A stretch of 64,000 bases of DNA from Halegenticoccus soli (GCF_002844195.1 NZ_PEND01000012.1:1-64000); one strand, 5' to 3'; counted from the first letter of the stretch, positions 25,943-34,408 are shown. Translations and numbers: made by a program. Notes: generated from the letters alone by a model not told the origin.

Positions 25943-25949
25943 TTGTTAT
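25943..25949 (-). promoter_or_regulatory. ATAACAA motif for the WbpD-E-B-A-like operon
   Basis: AATAACAAAG on the minus strand. Its first A is 31 bases before the leader ORF at 25918 and 146 bases before the acetyltransferase ATG. Confidence 0.55.
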
Positions 25950-26158
25950 TCGGCGCCTGCGCGGCCGGTATGAGCACATTTACGGCGGCGCTCCGGCGGG
26001 TGCACGAAACGCCGCGAGAGCGGCGGACCGTCCGCCCCGTCGGGCGCGGACGGTAGCCTGCGGATAGTAAAGAGGGCGTCATTCGCATACAGTAGTATGC
26101 GCCGCCAGCGCTACCGGAGCGTAGACGAACGAACACCCACGGTCGCGACGAGCGGACG

Positions 26159-26680
26159 ATGACCGACGAGGAGACGCTCACCAAGGGGACGCTGTTCGAT
26201 CTGCTCTGCAACCGCCGTCGCCTCGAGATCATCCGCTATCTCCGCACGAACGGCCGGCGGGGGCGGCTACACCCCATCATCGACCACGTCGCGGCGGCCG
26301 AAAACGGAAAGGACCCGGACGAGCTCACGCGCGCGGAGCGACGGCGAGTGTACGTGTCCATCTACCAGACCCACCTCCCGATGCTGGAGGAACACGGCGT
26401 CGTCGAGTGGGACCAGTCGGACAACCAGGTCCGGCTGCGGGCGAACTCGGAGGTCGAGCGGTACCTCAGCAACCGGTGCGAAAGCGGGGTCCCGTGGCAC
26501 TGGATCTACCTCGGAATCGCGGCGTTCAGCGCGGCGTTCGTGGGGGCGTTGAGCTTCGGAGCGGTGGCGTCCGTCGGCGCGTCCCCGGCGTGGGCGATCG
26601 CGTTCGTCAGCGCCGTCGTGCTCGGGCTGGTGCTGCTCAGGTACGCGTTCGAGCGGCGGGGCGGCTCCATCTCGTTTTGA
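26159..26680 (+). CDS. DUF7344-type winged-helix protein with two membrane helices (copy 1)
   Basis: A 173-residue protein. Residues about 8-100 form a winged-helix-like domain (GTLFDLLCNRRRLEIIRYL, then RVYVSIYQTHLPMLEEHGVVEW), the hallmark of haloarchaeal DUF7344. Two hydrophobic segments follow (about residues 118-160: WIYLGIAAFSAAFVGALSF and WAIAFVSAVVLGLVLL). The layout suggests a membrane-tethered transcription regulator. It is the first of four such genes in the window, next to the surface-sugar operon. The target is unknown. Confidence 0.75.
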   Translation: MTDEETLTKGTLFDLLCNRRRLEIIRYLRTNGRRGRLHPIIDHVAAAENGKDPDELTRAERRRVYVSIYQTHLPMLEEHGVVEWDQSDNQVRLRANSEVERYLSNRCESGVPWHWIYLGIAAFSAAFVGALSFGAVASVGASPAWAIAFVSAVVLGLVLLRYAFERRGGSISF

Positions 26681-27084
26681 TCTGACTGTCGCCAGCAGGC
26701 GGCGCTCGCCGGGAGCGCGGCCGCGTTACGACGGCGACGACGCGATGTCCGTCGTCGGGCGCGACCGCAGCGGTCGCGACGCGTCGTCGCCAACCGGAGA
26801 AAGACGCGCCGTCGAGCGACTCGCGGGGATCGCGTCTCGGTGACTCGGCGTCGGGAGCGCCCCGTCGAGGCGCGATCGCCGCGCGGCTGCCGCAGCCCTC
26901 GGAACGGGGATTCGCCGACGCGGCGTGCCGAAGAATCCGCGGCGGCACCGCGCGTCCGTCCGCGGTGGACGGCGCGGGAGCCGCCCGTCGCGGTCGCTGA
27001 GGGACGCGAGGCGGTTCGCCGCACGTCACCGAAAAGGAGGCGGGCGTTCGGACGACGGGACCGCAGGGTTCGGACGGCGGGACC
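26681..27084. other. 400-bp GC-rich intergenic stretch
   Basis: It lies between convergent genes. Open frames here have random-looking Arg/Pro/Ser-rich translations. I see no RNA fold, repeat or promoter that I would defend. Confidence 0.4.
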
Positions 27085-28080
27085 TCAGGCGGATCCCGGG
27101 ACGGAGATCCAGATGTGGAGGTCCCGGTCGGCGTTCGCGGCGGACGGATCGGCCGGCGGCTCCCCCTCGTACAGCAGGTACTGGAGGCGGAGGTTCCGGC
27201 CTGTCATCGTCGGCGTGACGGTGTGACGGATCGTCGCCGTCTCGCCGGCGGCGACCTCCCGGGTCAGCCTGTTCAACTCGCGCTGTTCCGTGACCTCGCC
27301 GTTGCCGTCGACCCGCTGCAGTTCGATTACGACGGTGTAGTCGGTCGCGGAGTCGCCGTGGTTTTCGATGCTAGCGACGAGCGGGACCGATTCCCCCTGT
27401 GCGATTTCGTCGGGATAGCCCCCGGCGACGAGCTCCCCGGACCCCGATTGGGTCAGAAGCGAAAAGCCGGTGAAGTCGTTCCCGTCGGGCGGGACGGCGA
27501 ACGCGTACGCGAAACTGCTCCCGGCCGCGACGACGCCGAGGAGCAGCAGCGCGGTCACGACCTTCTCGGCCGCGCCGGTCCGCGCCGCCCGCTGTCGGAC
27601 CGCGTCGGACCAGGCGCCGAACGGGAGCCGGAACCGGTCGGCCTTCGGTACCCGCAGCCGCCTGATCGCGCCGACGAGACCCGCGAGGAAGATGAATCCG
27701 CCGACGACGCCGAGCGTGGTTTCGATCGTGATCGTCCCCGCGACGCCGAGCGCGAGCATCAGGATTGGGACGACGAGGAGGCTCGTGCCGAACGACAGCG
27801 CCAACCGCTCGTCGAGCGTGATGCCCTGGACGAGCACGTGCGTTCCGAACGAGTCCCGCTCGCGCGCGCTCCGTCGGGGGAACAGAGCCGTCAGCAGCGC
27901 GTACCCCGGAAGGAACAGGACGAACGGAACGCCGAGCAGAAAGCGGATCGGCTGCGCCACCGCCGACGCCGCGTCGAGGAAGATCACCCCCGCGGCCCAG
28001 GCGAAGACGAGCGCGATGTCGATCGGGACGGCCCAGGCCGCGCCCGCTCGCGACGTCGACTCGTGCGTCTGCGGCTTCAT
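27085..28080 (-). CDS. DUF1616 membrane protein
   Basis: A 331-residue protein. The N-terminal half has four or five membrane helices (VPIDIALVFAWAAGVIFLD, FLLGVPFVLFLPGYALLTALF with the family F-x-P-G-Y motif), then another helix near residue 185 and a C-terminal extracellular beta-rich domain with CARDB/DUF11-like repeats (VPLVASIENHGDSATDYTVVIEL). DUF1616 proteins are common in haloarchaeal cell-envelope loci, but their function is unknown. Its ATG overlaps the stop of a 36-residue leader ORF. Confidence 0.8.
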   Translation of the reverse strand: MKPQTHESTSRAGAAWAVPIDIALVFAWAAGVIFLDAASAVAQPIRFLLGVPFVLFLPGYALLTALFPRRSARERDSFGTHVLVQGITLDERLALSFGTSLLVVPILMLALGVAGTITIETTLGVVGGFIFLAGLVGAIRRLRVPKADRFRLPFGAWSDAVRQRAARTGAAEKVVTALLLLGVVAAGSSFAYAFAVPPDGNDFTGFSLLTQSGSGELVAGGYPDEIAQGESVPLVASIENHGDSATDYTVVIELQRVDGNGEVTEQRELNRLTREVAAGETATIRHTVTPTMTGRNLRLQYLLYEGEPPADPSAANADRDLHIWISVPGSA

Positions 28081-28187
28081 GGCTCCGGGGGCGAAACTCG
28101 CGGCACTAGGACGATGCGTTCGACTCCGAAGCCGACCTGCGACGGCCGTCGTCGTCGCGCGGTCGTCCGCGTCGTTTCTCGCGTCAT
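28077..28187 (-). CDS. Short leader ORF coupled to the DUF1616 gene
   Basis: A 36-residue, Arg-rich ORF (MTRETTRTTARRRRPSQVG...). Its ATG lies exactly 36 bases after the first A of an ATAACAATGG motif, and its TGA overlaps the DUF1616 ATG as ATGA. It is probably translated; its function is unknown. Confidence 0.35.
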   Translation of the reverse strand: MTRETTRTTARRRRPSQVGFGVERIVLVPRVSPPEP

Positions 28188-28216
28188 GCTATGACTGGAT
28201 CAATCCGTCTACGCCA

Positions 28217-28223
28217 TTGTTAT
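28217..28223 (-). promoter_or_regulatory. ATAACAATGG motif for the DUF1616 unit
   Basis: CATAACAATGGC on the minus strand, 36 bases before the leader ORF start and 143 bases before the DUF1616 ATG. Confidence 0.55.
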
Positions 28224-28270
28224 GTCCCAGTTACCGGATCGCCCGGAGCGTCGCGCAGGGCGCCGGTCGA

Positions 28271-28549
28271 TCACTCGGGAGAGAAGTACTGATCTTCCCA
28301 CCGCCGGCGTTGCTGCATCGCCTCGCGCCCCTCGTCCGTAATCGCGTAGTAGTTCGTCCGGCGGTCGAGCTGCCCCTTTTCGACCAGATCCTTGTTGACG
28401 AGCGTGTCCAGATTCGGGTACAGCCGCCCGTGGTTGATCTCCGTCTCGTAGTACTCTTCGAGCTCCTCTTTCACGTCCTGTCCCGACGGCTGATCGAACC
28501 CGCTGATGACGTACAGCAGGTCCCGCTGGAACCCACTCAGGTAGTACAT
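28271..28549 (-). CDS. PadR-family transcriptional regulator
   Basis: A 92-residue winged-helix protein. FQRDLLYVISGFDQPSGQDVKEELEEYY, the recognition helix region NHGRLYPNLDTLVNKDLVEKG and the wing RRTNYYAITDEGREAM are a complete small PadR domain. It is short of the C-terminal dimerisation helix found in PadR-s1. GAGGAG stands just before ATG 28549. The ATAACAA motif 44 bases upstream would give a short leader. It may regulate neighbouring envelope genes. Confidence 0.85.
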   Translation of the reverse strand: MYYLSGFQRDLLYVISGFDQPSGQDVKEELEEYYETEINHGRLYPNLDTLVNKDLVEKGQLDRRTNYYAITDEGREAMQQRRRWEDQYFSPE

Positions 28550-28586
28550 ATCTCCTCTCTGTCCGGGAGTTCGACGGAGGGTGTAA

Positions 28587-28593
28587 TTGTTAT
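28587..28593 (-). promoter_or_regulatory. ATAACAA motif for the PadR gene
   Basis: GATAACAATTACAC on the minus strand. Its first A is 44 bases before ATG 28549, a slightly longer spacing with a ribosome site in between. Confidence 0.5.
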
Positions 28594-28609
28594 CCGTTTC
28601 ATACGCGCT

Positions 28610-29122
28610 CTATGGCTTCGAATACCGCTTCTCGTCGCTCCAGAGCGTGACGAACTGTTCGAAGAGGTCGTCGGTCAGCTCGATGCTGACGTTGAGCTCC
28701 TTCTCGCCGGCGTCGGCGTTGATGTGCTTGAAGGGCATCTCCGTCAGCAGCTGAAGGAGGTGGTACGGGCCGTCGCTGCACTGGTGCGGCGTCACCTCGA
28801 AGCCGTCGTCGGTGATCTCGACCTCGACGTGTTCGAACGTCGTCCGATACACCTTCTGTCGCGTCGAGTCCGCGTCGAACTCGAACGATTCGGCGAGCAG
28901 TCCGTCGTCGAGGAGCGTGTTGATCCGACGGTAGACCGTGGCCGGCGAGACGTCGCAGTGCTCCGTGAGCTCCTTCGCCGTCACGGCCCGCTTGGCCGCG
29001 ACCGAGAGGATGACGCGCGAGCACTCGTCACCGAGGGCGTTCAACACGTCCGACGCCGCAGGTTCCTCGTCGTAGTCGTTCCGCAGTGCACCCATCGTCC
29101 CTTCTGATACTTTACCGGACAT
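28610..29122 (-). CDS. ArsR-like winged-helix regulator
   Basis: A 170-residue protein. Residues about 20-85 form an ArsR/HTH_20-type winged helix (DVLNALGDECSRVILSVAAK, AKELTEHCDVSPATVYRRIN as the helix-turn-helix, LLDDGLLAESFEF as the wing). The C-terminal half is an acidic alpha/beta domain without obvious ligand residues. The start may be ATG 29122 or ATG 29095 (MGALRNDYDEE). It is adjacent to the PadR gene on the same strand but has its own upstream region. Confidence 0.75.
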   Translation of the reverse strand: MSGKVSEGTMGALRNDYDEEPAASDVLNALGDECSRVILSVAAKRAVTAKELTEHCDVSPATVYRRINTLLDDGLLAESFEFDADSTRQKVYRTTFEHVEVEITDDGFEVTPHQCSDGPYHLLQLLTEMPFKHINADAGEKELNVSIELTDDLFEQFVTLWSDEKRYSKP

Positions 29123-29224
29123 CGATCGATGTGAGCTGTCGTGTCATCGTCTGTCGTTCCGTGCGTTCGGTCGGTTGCTTGGCGATACCGGGCCGCTACG
29201 GAGGCGCTTTCGACGCACCCGCGT

Positions 29225-29446
29225 TCACGCGGCGGACACCGGGGATCCGAACCGGAGAAGACCGCCGGGCTCGCAGAGTGCGGTAGCCGCCGGCCCGCCG
29301 CGCCCTCCGCCTTCGTCGGGACCGTCCCCGTGCTCGCTCGGTGCGAGCTTCGGTTCCGCTGTCTGATCCCCTCTGTGATGCAGATACTCGTCAACGCCGT
29401 CATCCCATAAGTACTCGGGTCCTTTCGATAGTTCAGTTTGAGTAAG
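29225..29446 (-). CDS. Small hypothetical ORF with AT-richer 5' part
   Basis: A 73-residue ORF starting MLTQTELSKGPEYLWDDG. Its first 30 codons use A/T-ending codons unlike the neighbours; the remainder is Gly/Pro-rich and may be non-coding. It could be a remnant of a transferred gene or a short real gene. I do not recognise it. Confidence 0.2.
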   Translation of the reverse strand, partial: LTQTELSKGPEYLWDDGVDEYLHHRGDQTAEPKLAPSEHGDGPDEGGGRGGPAATALCEPGGLLRFGSPVSAA

Positions 29447-29909
29447 CATAGAATAGAACCTGCAAACCATAGATTTCGACTCGAACCAGGCAATTAACTA
29501 AAGACTAATCAACCGAGCGAAGAGTCCGTCTCGCAGCCGAAATCGCCGAAAGAACGGGGTAGGGCGCCGTTTGCTGGAGAAAGCCGATATTACACGCCTG
29601 AACCGTGCCGAGAATCGCGGAACGGTACTCGTCGTTTATACCGCTTCTCGCCCGAATGCCGTCGGATGACGACACGGACGCGGTCCACCGCGACCGGCGA
29701 AGAACGCGCTCGCAGTCCGGCGGCGGGGACGGAGGCGAACCGCCGCGGCGGACTCCCCGCGCGGTCGCCGGACGGCGCGGCGCGCGAGGTCGATCCCGCG
29801 CCCTTGCCGACCGGCGTACGCGGCGGGCACGGCGAGCGGACGGCCCCCGACGGGGGTCGAGACGCGGGCGGAACGCACGCGACAGAAGGCAGAGAGGGAG
29901 TCAACACCA
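29447..29909. other. Intergenic region, AT-rich then GC-rich
   Basis: About 29400-29520 is unusually AT-rich for this window and probably holds promoters. The rest, up to the zinc-finger gene, is GC-rich and shows no convincing gene. Confidence 0.4.
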
Positions 29910-30104
29910 ATGGCTAACAACTGGCACGAAACGGAGGAAGCGTCGACGAACAGATTCTGCGAGAACTGCGGGCGACACGTGACGCGGACGTTCGCGCGCG
30001 TGTTCGGCGACAACCTGGACACGGTTCACGGCTGCATCCACTGCACGACGTCCCGAGAGCGGCAGACCGGCGATTACATCCCGCAGCAGCGGACCGTCGA
30101 CTGA
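29910..30104 (+). CDS. Small zinc-finger protein (DUF7563-like)
   Basis: A 64-residue microprotein with two Cys pairs: FCENCGRHVTRTF and GCIHCTT. This is a CPxC-type zinc ribbon as in many haloarchaeal zinc-finger microproteins. The ending QTGDYIPQQ is typical of the DUF7563 group. A DNA-, RNA- or protein-binding role is likely but not known. A T-rich stretch follows the stop. Confidence 0.75.
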   Translation: MANNWHETEEASTNRFCENCGRHVTRTFARVFGDNLDTVHGCIHCTTSRERQTGDYIPQQRTVD

Positions 30105-30120
30105 CGGTGTTGTGGCCGCT

Positions 30121-30150
30121 CATTCTCCTGTTTTAATTTTATCTGCTTTA
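30121..30150 (+). terminator. T-rich putative terminator
   Basis: CCTGTTTTAATTTTATC and a following CTTTAA lie just after the zinc-finger gene. Archaeal termination commonly uses T-rich tracts. The stretch could also contribute to the promoter of the next gene. Confidence 0.35.
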
Positions 30151-30205
30151 AGGACCTACCAAAACACCTATGTAGCGGTACCGGGATGATGTACAGTGAC
30201 TGAGT

Positions 30206-30727
30206 ATGAGCCGAAGTGGGCTGGGAAGACTACTCATCGGTGCCGTCCGCAGGAACGCATTGAACCTCAGACGCGCGCTGCGGACCGACCGGGCGGAGAG
30301 CGCGCCCCGCGGAAACGCCGACGAATCGGTCGCCGACGAGGGATTTCTCGGCGAGCAGCCGGCGACGAGCTCCGTCGCCGGCGAGAGCCTGTATCTGCTG
30401 GCCGAACGCGGAACGCTCGCGTTCGAGTCCGTCGAACGCACGGGCAGGGTAGTGGACGAAGCGCTCACGTCGGGCCGTCCGCTGCGAATGTACGTCGACA
30501 CCTTCCCCGTCGCGGGGATCACCTGGAGCAGGTACTACCTCGGCCTCGCCAGCGCGGGTCTCGTCTTCGTTCTCAGCAAGTACGTCTGGGTGCCGATAGT
30601 GTCCGGGGTCGACAGGTCGGTTTCGATCCTGCTTCTGTTCTGTCTACTCGTCTGTAGCGCGCTCTATCAGCTGTACACCCGCGTAAACGTGGTGTTACCC
30701 GACGGTCTCAGCCGCGACGCGCAATGA
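30206..30727 (+). CDS. Unknown membrane protein with two C-terminal helices
   Basis: A 173-residue protein: a basic, then acidic, soluble part (about residues 1-110), then two hydrophobic segments (YYLGLASAGLVFVLSKYVWV and SILLLFCLLVCSALYQLY). It looks like the C-terminal membrane part of the DUF7344 proteins without a recognisable winged helix. I cannot assign a family. It stands alone between the zinc-finger gene and a DUF7344 gene. Confidence 0.55.
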   Translation: MSRSGLGRLLIGAVRRNALNLRRALRTDRAESAPRGNADESVADEGFLGEQPATSSVAGESLYLLAERGTLAFESVERTGRVVDEALTSGRPLRMYVDTFPVAGITWSRYYLGLASAGLVFVLSKYVWVPIVSGVDRSVSILLLFCLLVCSALYQLYTRVNVVLPDGLSRDAQ

Positions 30728-30948
30728 CGGCTCTTCGAACGCGAAACAACACTCCGTTCTGACGGTAATTGTTCGTTACCGGAGTATTCTGTCCGGGACG
30801 GCGGTCCGGGAGGCGGGCGGGCCGAGGGGCATTAAATCAGCATGACACCCCAAGCATAGTGCTAATAGAATACGGTCCGTTCGTAACGATTGACGATACG
30901 CAACAGAACGCTAACCCGGACATCCGAGAGGAAAGATGACAAATAATC

Positions 30949-31452
30949 ATGTCGACTAAATTGAACACGAAGCGCCAACTCGACGAGGCGGAAGCGTTCC
31001 ACATCCTCGGTAACGATCGTCGACGGGCGGCGATCAACCGCCTCGCACAGAGCCACGGGAGCATCACGGTGTCCGAGTTGGCCGAGCAGATCGCCGAGGA
31101 GGAGGCCGGCAGCGCCGCGGAGGCGGAGAACCTCTACAAGAGCGTCTACGTCTCGCTCCGCCAGACGCACCTCCCCAAGTTGGCCGCACAGGGGATCATC
31201 GAGTACGATTCCGACTCGCAGACGATCCGGCCCGGAAACCGGATGGACGACATCCGCGTGTACACGAGCAGTCCGAGCAGGTTCGAGGCGCTCCAGCGGT
31301 CGGCGTACCTCCTCGTGAGCGTCGTCGGGCTTCTCGCCGTCGTCGGCGCGCAGTTCGGGGTCCCGGTGCTCGGCGCGCTCCCCGTGGAAGTGTGGGCCGT
31401 GTTCTTCCTCCTTCTCATCGTCGCGCTCAGCCTGTACCAGAATTACGCCTGA
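30949..31452 (+). CDS. DUF7344-type winged-helix protein with two membrane helices (copy 2)
   Basis: A 167-residue protein. The winged helix spans EAFHILGNDRRRAAINRLA to YKSVYVSLRQTHLPKLAAQGIIEYD, followed by two membrane segments (SAYLLVSVVGLLAVVGAQF and VEVWAVFFLLLIVALSLYQNYA). It is closest in design to copy 3, including the shared EVWAV-F and SLYQ/NLYQ ending. It is probably a membrane-bound regulator. Confidence 0.75.
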   Translation: MSTKLNTKRQLDEAEAFHILGNDRRRAAINRLAQSHGSITVSELAEQIAEEEAGSAAEAENLYKSVYVSLRQTHLPKLAAQGIIEYDSDSQTIRPGNRMDDIRVYTSSPSRFEALQRSAYLLVSVVGLLAVVGAQFGVPVLGALPVEVWAVFFLLLIVALSLYQNYA

Positions 31453-31468
31453 GCGCGGTCGGCCGACG

Positions 31469-31696
31469 TTACAGCTCCCGGTCGTCGAACGCCGAAAGGC
31501 CGGGGAGTTCGGCGATGCCGCTGTGCGTTCCCCGGTACGTCGCGCGGTCGACGGTCCGTTCGAACGTGGGAACGTCGGGGTACTCCCGCACGGTGAGGAC
31601 GCGACCCTCGGCGGACGTGAACACGACCTCGATCGTCCCGTCGTCGTGCTCGTACTGGTCGCCTTTCGCGGGGCTTCGGGGCGGGTGAGACTTCAT
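31469..31696 (-). CDS. Small haloarchaeal hypothetical protein
   Basis: A 75-residue protein from ATG 31696 (MKSHPPRSPAKGDQYEHDDG). Its beta-rich centre (IEVVFTSAEGRVLTVREYPD) looks like a compact domain. In-frame codons further upstream to 31723 are less likely. I do not recognise the family. It is convergent with DUF7344 copy 2. Confidence 0.5.
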   Translation of the reverse strand: MKSHPPRSPAKGDQYEHDDGTIEVVFTSAEGRVLTVREYPDVPTFERTVDRATYRGTHSGIAELPGLSAFDDREL

Positions 31697-31780
31697 ATCG
31701 GCACTGTCACGCCCGACCGCCAAAGGCTTTTCTCGGGAACGAGCCCGTCGACCGATCCGCGAAAACGACCGACCGCCGCA

Positions 31781-32614
31781 TCAGTTCCGCTCCTCCTCCC
31801 CTGAGAACGGCGAGCGAGAGGCGGGCGGTTCGTGGCCGCTGAGGCAGATCAGATTCTCGCGCCCCAGCCTGAGCTTCGTGATCTCCCCCTCCTCGTCGAG
31901 CTGCGAGAGGAGGCGACTCACCTTCGCCTTCGACCAGTCGACCCGGTCTACGATCTGCGACTGCTTCATTCGGCCGCCGTGTTCCTCGACCAGCTCTCTG
32001 ATCCGGTCCTTGTCGGACGGGATCGACCGCGGTTCCGGGACCGACATCTCGGGCGGGCGGCTCACCGCTCGGGCGTCGAAAAAGCGCTGATACACCGCCA
32101 GTCCGACGCTGACGAGGATCGTCACCAGACTCAGAAGGAGCGCGACCGCGTCGACGCCGTCCGGTTCTCCCCCGGAAGAACCACCGGTGTCCGCCTGGAG
32201 GGGCTGAGACGGAATCGCCGACCCGTGGGAGACGTCCCGAGGGAGGCGATTCCCGCTCGTCGTCAGCTCCGTGTGCCCGAGCAGGATCGCCAACACGAGC
32301 TTGTGCGATCGCTTCGAGTTCGACGCGTCCGCGAGGAGCGATTCGACGAACGACACCGCGCCCGTCCCGAGGGCGCGAAGCAACCGCTCCGGCGACGCCG
32401 AGTCGCCTCCGCGCGCCGCGCGGTCGTCGCCGACCGGGGCGTCCTGCGCCTGCTCGACCCGTTCGAGCGCCCGCACTTCGTCCCCCTGCGGGACGGGCTG
32501 TCCACCCTGGCTCGGCCCCTCGCGCGTCGCGCCGTCGACGGCGCCGAAGGACACTACACAGGCCAGTACGAGGCCGACGTAGAGCCACCCTTTGAGCGAC
32601 TGTTTTCCCCTCAT
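31781..32614 (-). CDS. Membrane-anchored HTH protein (DUF7343-like)
   Basis: A 277-residue protein. An N-terminal hydrophobic segment (WLYVGLVLACVVSFGAVDGA) may be a signal peptide or anchor. A low-complexity extracytoplasmic part follows, then a membrane helix (VDAVALLLSLVTILVSVGLAVYQ, about residues 152-172), and a C-terminal winged helix (IRELVEEHGGRMKQSQIVDRV then WSKAKVSRLLSQLDEEGEI). This is the DUF7343-type HTH design. It may pass a surface signal to DNA. Confidence 0.75.
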   Translation of the reverse strand: MRGKQSLKGWLYVGLVLACVVSFGAVDGATREGPSQGGQPVPQGDEVRALERVEQAQDAPVGDDRAARGGDSASPERLLRALGTGAVSFVESLLADASNSKRSHKLVLAILLGHTELTTSGNRLPRDVSHGSAIPSQPLQADTGGSSGGEPDGVDAVALLLSLVTILVSVGLAVYQRFFDARAVSRPPEMSVPEPRSIPSDKDRIRELVEEHGGRMKQSQIVDRVDWSKAKVSRLLSQLDEEGEITKLRLGRENLICLSGHEPPASRSPFSGEEERN

Positions 32615-33091
32615 CGTCTTATCCGATATCTCTCATTGGTCCATCTGACGTACACCTCGGTTGCTTTCCGCCGTTCCGATCGGTACGGCGACGGCTGTAC
32701 GATATTCTCCTTCACAGACACGCGCGGACGTTATATTCTTTTTCCCATATCCCAATATGATAAATAATATTTTTCTGTCCATTCGCAAAAGATCGAATTT
32801 CGGCGGCGCAGACACGTCGATCCCAAGGTCGCGTTTCGGGCGCACGTCGTGTGTGAATCGACGGAACCGGGAACGCTCGGACGGGGAAGCGTCGGTCGGC
32901 GTTCGGACTGACCGGAACGGATGCAGGTGAGGCAGGGGAGGGGGGAGGGGCGGAGTCGGTGTGTCACTCCTCCGCCGTACGCTAGCACCGATCCCCGGCG
33001 GTTAGTTATTTACCGCCTACAGACTCGTGACGAATAATGTCGCCGCTCGGAAACTGTACGGACGGGAGATACGACGGGCGGGACGGCTGAT
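32615..33091. other. 480-bp intergenic region with AT-rich promoter zone
   Basis: About 32720-32800 is AT-rich (for example AATATGATAAATAATATTT) and is probably a promoter or upstream element of the minus-strand HTH gene. No gene is evident. Confidence 0.4.
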
Positions 33092-33188
33092 AGGGAGTAT
33101 CGGAGGAGTTCAGAGATTCTCGGCGAAGAAACGAGAGACGCCACCAAAGGACAGGCTTCGGAACCTCCGGCTGGCTCAGATACACCCT
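33092..33188 (-). repeat. 97-bp element, copy B
   Basis: A gapless homologue of the 16256-16352 element with about 11 differences. In the orientation of the upstream gene it starts one base after the epimerase stop codon, just as copy A does after its GT2 gene. The distal terminal repeat is perfect; the gene-proximal one has drifted (AGGGTGTATCTGAG). Confidence 0.75.
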
Positions 33189-33189
33189 G

Positions 33190-34101
33190 TCAGCGAAGCA
33201 GGTCGGCGAGCCCGTCGGAGAGCGACACGCGGGGCTCGTAGCCCAGCCGCTCCCGGATCCGTCCGATGTCCGCCCGACTGCGATCGACGTCACCCGGCCT
33301 GGCGTCGACGTGGACGATCTCGGAGCCGGAGTCGGCGGTCGTCCGGACGAGGCGCGCGAGCTCCTCGATGGAGACGCTCGACCCGGTTCCGACGTTGTAC
33401 GCGTCGCCGACGGCGTCCGTGGTCGCCGCGAGGAGGTTCGCCTGGACCACGTCGCTCACGTGGACGAAATCGCGCGTCTGCGCGCCGTCGCCTTCGACCG
33501 TGATCGGCTCGTCCGCCCGCGCCTGTCGAAGGAACGTGCTCACGACGCCGCTGTACGGATTCTCCGCCTGCCTCGGCCCGTAGACGTTGAAGTACCGCAG
33601 GGCGACCGTTTCGAGGCCGTACAGGTCGTTGTACAGGCGGGCGTAGGTGTCGGCCGTGAGCTTGTCGACGCCGTACGGCGACGTCGGCGATTTCGCGTCC
33701 GACTCGTGAATCGGCGTCGACTCCGGCGGACCGTACAGCGCGCAGCTCGAAGAGAGGACGACGCGGGCGTCCACCCGGCGGGCTCGCTCGAGGATCGACA
33801 GCGTCGCGCGCGCGTTGATGTCGTGGCTCCGCTCCGGGTGCTTCGTCGACTCGGGGACGCTGATGAGAGCGGCGGTGTGGAACACCAGGTCGACGCCCTC
33901 CATCGCCCGTTCGACCAGGCCGGCGTCGCGGACGTCGCCCTCGTACACCGTCACGTCCTCGGGGAGACGCTCGCGCCTGCCGGTGGAGAAGTCGTCCAGC
34001 ACGCGCACGTCGTTCTCCGGGACGAGCGCGTCGACGAGGTGGCTTCCGATGAACCCGGCGCCCCCGGTGACGAGCACCGATGTTCCGCTGAGTTGCTGCA
34101 T
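33190..34101 (-). CDS. NAD-dependent sugar-nucleotide epimerase/dehydratase (GalE-like)
   Basis: A 303-residue extended SDR protein. VLVTGGAGFIGSHLVDAL is the NAD site, SSSCALYG supplies the Ser, and Tyr143-Lys147 (SPYGVDKLTAD) the catalytic pair. Length and motifs match UDP-glucose/UDP-GlcNAc 4-epimerases. ATG 34101 gives a conventional N-terminus (MQQLSGTSVLV). It is monocistronic, flanked by the 97-bp element and divergent from rdfA. It probably provides a galacto-configured sugar for the glycan. Confidence 0.85.
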   Translation of the reverse strand: MQQLSGTSVLVTGGAGFIGSHLVDALVPENDVRVLDDFSTGRRERLPEDVTVYEGDVRDAGLVERAMEGVDLVFHTAALISVPESTKHPERSHDINARATLSILERARRVDARVVLSSSCALYGPPESTPIHESDAKSPTSPYGVDKLTADTYARLYNDLYGLETVALRYFNVYGPRQAENPYSGVVSTFLRQARADEPITVEGDGAQTRDFVHVSDVVQANLLAATTDAVGDAYNVGTGSSVSIEELARLVRTTADSGSEIVHVDARPGDVDRSRADIGRIRERLGYEPRVSLSDGLADLLR

Positions 34102-34408
34102 CAAACGACGTGTTGCGGCGAGACGGCCTTTGGTATGTGCCGGCTTCGTCCGGTAACGCACGGCATACCGGCGGGGCGGCCTTCGAAAGAATCGAATCCG
34201 ACGACCGTGTTTTACACTGATACGTTTGTAAACCCTGATGCCCCTCGACGACGTGAGGGCGTACCGAGTCGACGATCCGCCCCCGACGGTAGCGGCGTCG
34301 CGCGAGGATTCGGCGGGTAGAGGCGATTGTTCGGCCGGGCGGAGAGTAAGTAGAAAGATACATACAGCCGGAACTAGAGGTTCAATTCGGCGGTACGGTG
34401 CTGCACTC

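Noticed and set aside
26681-27084. Possible small genes in the 400-bp gap
   Set aside because: Open frames on both strands have shadow-like composition, no ribosome site and no promoter.
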